DNA of 12,123 nt from JAAGZL01 sp050290785 (GTDB lineage Bacteria; Pseudomonadota; Gammaproteobacteria; Chromatiales; Chromatiaceae): contig JBNKIR010000040.1 in NCBI GenBank assembly GCA_050290785.1, positions 1 to 12,123 of the forward strand. Direction: 5' to 3'. The position numbers were made by a program, and so were the translations under genes. How positions within the stretch are numbered: the first letter of the stretch is position 1; every line of letters begins with the position of its first letter. A model generated the notes under the pieces. The model was given only the letters and a program-made list of their open reading frames with translations. It searched no databases and was not told the DNA's origin. Shown here one piece after another: positions 7,703 to 12,123 of the stretch.

Positions 7703-8194
7703 ATGAGACATATAATTTCGATCTTGATAGAGAATGAATCAGGGGCGCTATCCCGTGTAGCGGGACTATTTTCCGCGCGCGGGTATAATATCGAGGCGCT
7801 CACGGTGGCCCCCACTGAAGATCCGTCACTGTCACGCATGACCCTGGTCACCAGCGGCAATGAGGAGATCATTGAGCAGATCACCAAACAGTTGAATAAA
7901 CTGGTGGAGGTGGTGAAACTGCTGGATCTGTCAGAGGGATCCCATATCGAACGGGAGATGATGCTGGCCAAGATTAAGGCCGAGGCTGAAAACAGGGAGG
8001 AGCTGAAGCGTCTGGTGGATATCTTCCGTGGCAGGATCATCGATGTGACCGATACCAGCTATATTGTGGAGATGACCGGCGACAGCGGAAAACTGGATGC
8101 CTTCATCAAGGCCGTGCATGAAGATCTTGTGGTTGAGGTGGTTAGGACCGGTCCATCGGGTATAGCTCGTGGCTCCAAGGGGTTGAGCCTCTAA
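7703..8194 (+). CDS. ilvN: Acetolactate synthase small, regulatory subunit
   Basis: This subunit activates the large subunit and confers valine feedback inhibition. The 163-residue length equals E. coli IlvH. An N-terminal ACT domain (about 4-78) holds GALSRVAGLFSARGYNIE and SLTVAPT-like ALTVAPTEDPSLSRMT. Asn11, Gly14, Ser17 and Asn29 are present; changes at Gly14, Ser17 and Asn29 of E. coli IlvH are known to relieve valine inhibition, so valine sensitivity is predicted. The C-terminal half (about 85-158) matches the second small-subunit domain. ATG at 7703 is preferred over TTG at 7697, which overlaps the ilvB stop. The 2-nt gap after the ilvB stop and a poor Shine-Dalgarno point to translational coupling. 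The orthologue could equally be called ilvH. Confidence 0.95.
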   Translation: MRHIISILIENESGALSRVAGLFSARGYNIEALTVAPTEDPSLSRMTLVTSGNEEIIEQITKQLNKLVEVVKLLDLSEGSHIEREMMLAKIKAEAENREELKRLVDIFRGRIIDVTDTSYIVEMTGDSGKLDAFIKAVHEDLVVEVVRTGPSGIARGSKGLSL

Positions 8195-8234
8195 CTTACA
8201 TTTTTTAGGAATTAGATTAAAAAGGTAATCTCAA

Positions 8235-9251
8235 ATGAGTTTGAACATCTATTACGATAAAGACGCAGACCTTTCCATCATCCAGGGCAAGAAGGTCGCC
8301 ATCATCGGCTATGGTTCCCAGGGCCATGCCCATGCCAACAATCTGAAAGACTCCGGTGTGGATGTAACCGTCGGTCTGCGTCCTGATTCCGGATCTGCCG
8401 TCAAGGCCACCAATGCCGGTCTTAAGGTAAAGCCGGTGCCGGAGGCGGTTGCCAGCGCCGATCTGGTGATGATCCTTACCCCGGATGAGTTTCAGTCAGT
8501 ACTCTATCGAGATGAGATCGAGCCCAATATCAAGAAGGGCGCCACCCTGGCCTTCGCCCACGGTTTTGCCATCCACTACAACCAGATCGTACCGCGGGAA
8601 GATCTGGACGTGATCATGATCGCGCCCAAGGCCCCTGGCCACACCGTGCGAAGTGAATTCCAGAACGGCGGCGGTATCCCTGATCTGATCGCCATCTATC
8701 AGGATGCCAGCTGCAAGGCCAAGGATACCGCTCTCTCTTATGCCTCTGCCATCGGCGGCGGCCGTACCGGCATCATCGAGACCACCTTCAAGGATGAGAC
8801 CGAGACCGACCTGTTCGGTGAGCAGGCCGTACTCTGCGGTGGCGTGGTTGAGCTGATCAAGGCGGGATTCGAGACCCTGACCGAGGCCGGCTATGCCCCT
8901 GAGATGGCATATTTTGAGTGTCTGCACGAGATGAAGCTGATCGTGGATCTTATCTACGAGGGCGGTATCGCCAACATGAACTACTCCATCTCCAACAATG
9001 CGGAGTATGGAGAGTACGTAACCGGCCCCAAGGTGATCAATGAAGAGAGCCGCTGGGCCATGCGTGAGGCGCTGCACAACATCCAGACCGGAGAGTATGC
9101 CAAGAAATTCATCCTGGAAGGCATGTCCAACTACCCTGAGATGACCGCACAGCGTCGTCTCAACGCTGCTTCGAATATCGAGCAGGTGGGTGAGCGTCTG
9201 CGCAGCATGATGCCGTGGATCAAGAAGATCGTGGACAAGAGCAAGAACTAA
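8235..9251 (+). CDS. ilvC: Ketol-acid reductoisomerase, class I (short form)
   Basis: The enzyme isomerises and reduces acetolactate or acetohydroxybutyrate to the dihydroxy acids of the Val/Leu/Ile pathway, using NAD(P)H and two Mg2+. At 338 residues it is the short class I form. The Rossmann motif GYGSQGHAHANNL (25-37) is intact. The beta2-alphaB loop GLRPDSGSAVKA suggests NADPH use. His109 in FAHGFAIHY is the conserved catalytic His. Metal ligands are Asp192 and Glu196 in TDLFGEQAVLCGG and Glu228 and Glu232 in YFECLHEMKL, with the MNYSISN block (Ser251/Ser253) following. The ATG has AAAGG (8221-8225) 9 nt upstream. The 40-nt gap after ilvN has no clear terminator or promoter, so co-transcription with ilvBN is likely. 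I see no missing key residue. Confidence 0.97.
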   Translation: MSLNIYYDKDADLSIIQGKKVAIIGYGSQGHAHANNLKDSGVDVTVGLRPDSGSAVKATNAGLKVKPVPEAVASADLVMILTPDEFQSVLYRDEIEPNIKKGATLAFAHGFAIHYNQIVPREDLDVIMIAPKAPGHTVRSEFQNGGGIPDLIAIYQDASCKAKDTALSYASAIGGGRTGIIETTFKDETETDLFGEQAVLCGGVVELIKAGFETLTEAGYAPEMAYFECLHEMKLIVDLIYEGGIANMNYSISNNAEYGEYVTGPKVINEESRWAMREALHNIQTGEYAKKFILEGMSNYPEMTAQRRLNAASNIEQVGERLRSMMPWIKKIVDKSKN

Positions 9252-9266
9252 TGAGCCTCTGCTTAA

Positions 9267-9340
9267 TTCGTCATTCCCGCGCAGGCGGGAATCTATATAT
9301 TTGATTATCCCTGGATCCCCGCCTACGCGGGGATGACGAA
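9267..9340. repeat. Paired dRS3-like inverted repeat
   Basis: Two 26-nt arms (9267-9292 and 9315-9340) are inverted copies matching at 23 of 26 positions, beginning TTCGTCAT and ending ATGACGAA. Each arm is also a perfect local hairpin: ATTCCCGC-GCAG-GCGGGAAT (9273-9292) and ATCCCCGC-CTAC-GCGGGGAT (9315-9334). The ATTCCC...GGGAAT form is that of Neisseria dRS3 and related mobile repeats found across proteobacteria. It lies between ilvC and pssA and could act as a 3'-end stabiliser. No T-run follows, so it is not called a terminator. Confidence 0.65.
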
Positions 9341-9435
9341 GATTTAAAAAACAGAGGTTACCTGATGTTCATGCATGGGGCTGAGTCGATTTGACTCCGA
9401 CAGTCATCAAACAAAGCAATACACAAAGAGCATTG

Positions 9436-10224
9436 ATGCCGGAAGAAGAGTTACAAGTTAAACGCAGACGCGGTATCTATCTGCTGCCAAATCTGTTTAC
9501 TACCGCTGCCCTGTTCAGTGGCTTTTATGCAGTGCTGGCGGCGGTGAATAGTCAATTTGATGCTGCGGCCATCGCCATCTTTGTCGCCATGGTCCTGGAT
9601 GGCATGGACGGCAGGGTGGCGCGTATGACCAACACCCAGACCGCATTCGGCGCCGAATACGATAGTCTTTCCGATATGGTGGCGTTCGGTCTGGCCCCGG
9701 CCCTGGTGATGTATGTGTGGGCCCTCAAGGGGCTGGGAAAGTTCGGCTGGCTGGCGGCCTTCATATATACAGCGGCGGCCGCCTTAAGATTGGCCCGTTT
9801 CAACACCCAGGTGGGCATAGCGGATAAACGTTATTTTCAGGGCCTGCCCAGTCCTGCCGCCGCTGCGATCCTGGCGGCCGCCATCTGGGGTGCGGTGGAG
9901 TATGGGATCAACAAGGATGATGTTGACTCGTTAGTCGGGCTGCTGACCGCCGCTGTCGGCCTGCTCATGGTGAGTAACTTCCGCTATCACAGCTTTAAGG
10001 AACTGGATTTCCGCGGCAAGGTGCCGTTTTTTGCCCTGGTCGTCATCATGCTGGTCTTCTCCATAGTCTTGTGGGAACCGCCGTTTGTCCTGTTTGCGGT
10101 CTTCCTCACCTATGCTGTCTCCGGTCCGGTCCTGACCTTGATCTATCTGCGGCAGCGCAGGAAAGAGCGGGAGGATATGAAGGGAGAGGCCGATGGGAAG
10201 GATGCCCCCGACGAGCGGGAATAG
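9436..10224 (+). CDS. pssA: CDP-diacylglycerol--serine O-phosphatidyltransferase (phosphatidylserine synthase)
   Basis: This inner-membrane enzyme joins CDP-diacylglycerol and serine to give phosphatidylserine, the precursor of phosphatidylethanolamine. The CDP-alcohol phosphotransferase motif D-G-x2-A-R-x8-G-x3-D-x3-D is exact: DGRVAR, then G, D and D in FGAEYDSLSD (about residues 58-80 from this start). It follows the family opening RGIYLLPNLFTTAALFSGFY. About seven to eight hydrophobic segments follow and the C-terminal tail is charged. With ATG at 9436 it has 262 residues, with AAAGAG (9425-9430) 5 nt upstream. A TTG at 9391 would add 15 residues of poorly conserved sequence, with only GGGG 10 nt upstream. 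The strongest Shine-Dalgarno nearby (GAGGT, 9354-9358) serves a different frame. The gene is a regular companion of ilvBNC-leuA in gamma- and betaproteobacteria, though its product is unrelated to amino-acid synthesis. Confidence 0.93.
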   Translation: MPEEELQVKRRRGIYLLPNLFTTAALFSGFYAVLAAVNSQFDAAAIAIFVAMVLDGMDGRVARMTNTQTAFGAEYDSLSDMVAFGLAPALVMYVWALKGLGKFGWLAAFIYTAAAALRLARFNTQVGIADKRYFQGLPSPAAAAILAAAIWGAVEYGINKDDVDSLVGLLTAAVGLLMVSNFRYHSFKELDFRGKVPFFALVVIMLVFSIVLWEPPFVLFAVFLTYAVSGPVLTLIYLRQRRKEREDMKGEADGKDAPDERE

Positions 10225-10233
10225 GCTCCCAAC

Positions 10234-10262
10234 TTGGCAAGGGGCAAACCATAGGTTATATT
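10234..10262 (+). promoter_or_regulatory. Sigma70-type promoter for leuA
   Basis: TTGGCA (10234-10239) and TATATT (10257-10262) are separated by exactly 17 nt. The expected transcript start is about 10269, immediately before or at the A of the ATG at 10270. It begins 10 nt after the pssA stop and is followed by a leader of about 220 nt before leuA. This indicates that leuA has its own promoter besides any read-through. Confidence 0.6.
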
Positions 10263-10269
10263 TCTACTC

Positions 10270-10368
10270 ATGGCATTTAACGACGCAACAATCTTTAATT
10301 CCCTTGCCGCCACCCGGCAGGTTGCGTCTGCGCGCCTTTCTCTAGATGTGCTGCGACTGCTGCCCTGA
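10270..10368 (+). CDS. Candidate leu operon leader peptide
   Basis: This is a 32-codon ORF starting MAFNDATIF and ending ARLSLDVLRLLP before TGA. Leu occupies codons 12, 23, 25, 28, 30 and 31, so five of the last ten residues are leucine, one of them coded by CTA. An ORF rich in the end-product amino acid just upstream of leuA is the classic arrangement for ribosome-mediated attenuation, as in E. coli leuL, though the peptide sequence is not one I recognise. No Shine-Dalgarno lies at normal spacing (the nearest is AGG at 10252-10254, 15 nt away). The predicted transcript start coincides with the ATG, so leaderless translation is possible, as known for trpL of Sinorhizobium meliloti. The stop codon falls in the loop of a 5-bp hairpin (10361-10374). 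Function is inferred. Confidence 0.5.
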   Translation: MAFNDATIFNSLAATRQVASARLSLDVLRLLP

Positions 10369-10412
10369 GGGGCAAAATATACAAACGCCCTGGCGAGGGC
10401 CCGCAGTACGCA
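10361..10412 (+). promoter_or_regulatory. Putative leuA attenuator region with mutually exclusive hairpins
   Basis: Segment A, TGCCC (10361-10365), pairs with B, GGGCA (10370-10374). B, as GGGGC (10369-10373), can instead pair with C, GCCCT (10387-10391). C pairs perfectly with D, AGGGC (10396-10400), around a GGCG loop. A:B, B:C and C:D are mutually exclusive, matching pause, antiterminator and terminator logic relative to the leader ORF. A longer-range option pairs TGCGTCTGC (10323-10331) with GCAGTACGCA (10403-10412) with one bulge. It competes with an 8-bp stem, GACGCAAC/GTTGCGTC (10282-10289 with 10321-10328). No U-run follows C:D, so termination would have to be non-canonical. Confidence 0.4.
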
Positions 10413-10442
10413 CAAACAAGATAGATTTCCCAAGTTAAGTAA

Positions 10443-10472
10443 GCATCCCAGCCGTTGATCCGTTTGGGATGT
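10443..10472 (+). promoter_or_regulatory. Hairpin just upstream of the leuA ribosome-binding site
   Basis: CATCCCA (10444-10450) and TGGGATG (10465-10471) form a perfect 7-bp stem with a 14-nt loop, extendable by one G:U pair. The stem ends 5 nt before the leuA Shine-Dalgarno GGAG (10477-10480). TCCCAA at 10428-10433 can compete for the TTGGGA part of the 3' arm. It could modulate leuA translation; there is no T-run for termination. Confidence 0.4.
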
Positions 10473-10487
10473 GTATGGAGTTAAACC

Positions 10488-12038
10488 ATGAAGAACCAAG
10501 ATCGTTTGATCATATTTGATACCACCCTCCGCGACGGCGAGCAGAGTCCAGGCGCATCCATGACCAAGGACGAAAAGATACGTATCGCCAAGGCCCTGGA
10601 GAAGATGCGGGTGGATGTCATAGAGGCGGGCTTCCCTATCGCCAGTCCAGGAGACTTTGAGGCGGTGCAGGCGGTGGCCCAGATCATCAAAGACAGCACC
10701 GTATGTGGATTGGCCCGTGCCCTGGACAAGGATATCGATCGCGCCGGCGAGGCCCTCAAGGGCGCCAACTCGGGACGCATCCACACCTTTATCGCCACCT
10801 CACCCATCCACATGGAGCATAAGTTGCGCATGTCTCCGGATCAGGTGGTGGAGCAGGCGGTAAAGGCGGTAAAGCGCGCCCGCAACTATACCGATAACGT
10901 GGAGTTCTCCGCCGAGGACGCCGGCCGTTCCGAGATCGACTTCCTCTGCCGTATTGTCGAGGCGGCTATCGATGCCGGTGCCAGCACCATCAATATCCCG
11001 GATACGGTTGGCTACAATGTGCCATGGCAGTTCGGCGAGACCATCCGCCAGATCATAGAGCGGGTGCCGAACTCGGATAAGGCCATCTTCTCGGTGCACT
11101 GCCACAATGACCTCGGATTGGCCACATCCAACTCCCTCTCCGCGGTGTTGAACGGTGCCCGACAGGTGGAGTGCACCATCAACGGCTTGGGTGAGCGTGC
11201 CGGCAACGCCTCCTTGGAAGAGGTGGTGATGACGGTGCGTACCAGGCGCGATGTGTTTGTGTGCGATTCCAATCTGGACACCACCCAGATCGTGGCCTGC
11301 TCCCGTCTGGTCTCCAACATCACCGGTTTTCCGGTCCAGCCGAACAAGGCGGTGGTGGGGGCCAACGCCTTCGCCCACGAGTCCGGCATCCATCAGGACG
11401 GCGTGCTCAAGAGTCGCGAGACCTACGAGATCATGCAGGCCGAGGATGTGGGCTGGGCCCAGAACCGCATGGTGATGGGCAAGCACTCCGGACGCAGCGC
11501 CTTCCGCGCCCGTTTGGAGGAGTTGGGCATAGAGTTCGGTTCGGAAGAGGAGTTGAACGACGCCTTTCGCCGCTTTAAGGATCTGGCCGACAAGAAGCAT
11601 GAGATCTTCGACGAAGATCTCCAAGCCTTGGTGACGGATGTATCCATGAGTGCGGAGAACGAGGTGGTGAACCTGGTCTCACTCAAGGTGTGTTCCGAGA
11701 CCGGCGAGATCCCGGTCGCCTCCGTCGTGTTGTCCGTGGATGGAGAAGAGGTATCCAGTTCATCCGAGGGCAGCGGTCCGGTGGACGCCACCTTCCGCGC
11801 CATCGAGTCTATCGTGGATACGGGATGTGAGTTGTTGCTCTACTCGGTGAACGCCATCACCAGCGGCACCGACGCCCAGGGCGAGGTGACCGTACGGCTG
11901 GAACGGGGTGGACGCATAGTGAATGGTCAGGGGGCGGATACCGATATCGTCATCGCCTCGGCCAAGGCCTATGTCAACGCCTGTAATCACATTATGCATG
12001 GTGTGAAGAAGGCCCATCCGCAGACCAGTGGTGTATAG
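10488..12038 (+). CDS. leuA: 2-isopropylmalate synthase
   Basis: The enzyme condenses acetyl-CoA with 2-ketoisovalerate to 2-isopropylmalate, the first committed step of leucine synthesis. The 516-residue product is the normal length for bacterial type 1 LeuA. The TIM-barrel half opens with FDTTLRDGEQSPGASM (Arg15 and Asp16, active site and metal). It carries HCHNDLGLATSNS (His204 and His206, metal ligands) and GLGERAGNASLEE with Asn240. The linker has the family motif HESGIHQDGVLK (297-308). Residues from about 390 onward form the LeuA regulatory dimer domain that binds leucine, with GEVTVRLERGGR and GQGADTDIVIASAKAYVNA, so feedback inhibition is expected. GGAG (10477-10480) lies 7 nt before the ATG. 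The preceding leader ORF and hairpins suggest additional control by leucine supply. The next gene begins 9 nt after the stop and may be co-transcribed. Confidence 0.97.
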   Translation: MKNQDRLIIFDTTLRDGEQSPGASMTKDEKIRIAKALEKMRVDVIEAGFPIASPGDFEAVQAVAQIIKDSTVCGLARALDKDIDRAGEALKGANSGRIHTFIATSPIHMEHKLRMSPDQVVEQAVKAVKRARNYTDNVEFSAEDAGRSEIDFLCRIVEAAIDAGASTINIPDTVGYNVPWQFGETIRQIIERVPNSDKAIFSVHCHNDLGLATSNSLSAVLNGARQVECTINGLGERAGNASLEEVVMTVRTRRDVFVCDSNLDTTQIVACSRLVSNITGFPVQPNKAVVGANAFAHESGIHQDGVLKSRETYEIMQAEDVGWAQNRMVMGKHSGRSAFRARLEELGIEFGSEEELNDAFRRFKDLADKKHEIFDEDLQALVTDVSMSAENEVVNLVSLKVCSETGEIPVASVVLSVDGEEVSSSSEGSGPVDATFRAIESIVDTGCELLLYSVNAITSGTDAQGEVTVRLERGGRIVNGQGADTDIVIASAKAYVNACNHIMHGVKKAHPQTSGV

Positions 12039-12047
12039 GTAAGGTCG

Positions 12048-12123
12048 ATGGAAGAGTCTCTGCGGCGGCAATATCTGGAGGCCATGGGCATCCAGAACTG
12101 GGTCGGGCGTGATGTTGCGCCCG
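12048..12123 (+). CDS. Partial CDS, N-terminus only (runs off the window)
   Basis: ATG at 12048, with AAGG close upstream, opens a frame that stays open for 25 codons to the window edge. It begins MEESLRRQYLEAMGIQNWV, followed by GRDVAP. The RxxYLxAMGIxxWxxRD style resembles N-termini of gammaproteobacterial family-4 uracil-DNA glycosylases and, more weakly, the DNA polymerase III psi subunit (HolD). Too little is present to choose, so no product is assigned. Its position 9 nt after leuA suggests co-transcription. Confidence 0.55.
   Translation, partial: MEESLRRQYLEAMGIQNWVGRDVAP

Noticed and set aside
9267..9340. Paired hairpins considered as the ilvC terminator
   Set aside because: The stems are GC-rich but are followed by an A-rich, not T-rich, stretch. 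The repeat-like form explains them better.
10346..10438. 30-codon Cys-rich frame starting MCCDCCP in the leuA leader
   Set aside because: It overlaps the Leu-rich frame in another register; the Cys run comes from the CTGCGACTGCTGC codons read out of frame. Cysteine has no link to leuA, and there is no ribosome-binding site.
10800..11624. 274-codon open frame on the minus strand, opposite leuA
   Set aside because: It is the shadow of conserved LeuA coding sequence, with no start signals.

Overview
The window reads as chromosomal DNA from a gammaproteobacterium. GC content looks moderately high and coding density is high. The order ilvB-ilvN-ilvC-pssA-leuA, a DUF4124 protein and an outer-membrane autotransporter all fit. 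The protein styles recall sulfur-oxidising or Chromatiales-like lineages, but that placement is inference and no marker gene here fixes the genus.

Layout. (1) 1-2554: an extended -10 promoter drives a large outer-membrane-type lipoprotein made almost wholly of TPR repeats. (2) 2555-2754: a convergent intergenic gap holding two palindromic, REP-like repeats. (3) 2755-3210, minus strand: a small secreted DUF4124 protein. (4) 3211-3567: a divergent intergenic region with candidate promoters for both flanking genes. (5) 3568-5778: an autotransporter with about twelve 24-25-residue beta-helix repeats and a C-terminal barrel. (6) 5889-12038: branched-chain amino-acid genes ilvB, ilvN, ilvC and leuA, with pssA (phosphatidylserine synthase) between ilvC and leuA. 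(7) 12048-end: the first 25 codons of an unidentified gene.

How the genes work together. IlvB/IlvN make acetolactate or acetohydroxybutyrate, and IlvC reduces and isomerises it towards valine, leucine and isoleucine. LeuA diverts 2-ketoisovalerate into leucine synthesis. PssA is a phospholipid enzyme that travels with this cluster. ilvB has a plain promoter and a short 5' UTR. leuA has its own promoter and a leader of about 220 nt, which carries a 32-codon ORF ending in a leucine-rich stretch and several competing RNA hairpins.

The strongest candidate for something undescribed is that leuA leader. The predicted promoter puts the transcript start at or one base before the AUG of the leader peptide, so it may be a leaderless leucine leader peptide. 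The expected attenuation hairpins are present, but no U-run follows them. Second-tier observations are a Ser-Glu-Ala sequence replacing the usual Gly-Asp-Gly at the thiamine-diphosphate motif of IlvB, a dRS3-like paired hairpin with compensatory changes after ilvC, and an ambiguous pssA start. The rest is ordinary housekeeping and surface-protein DNA.
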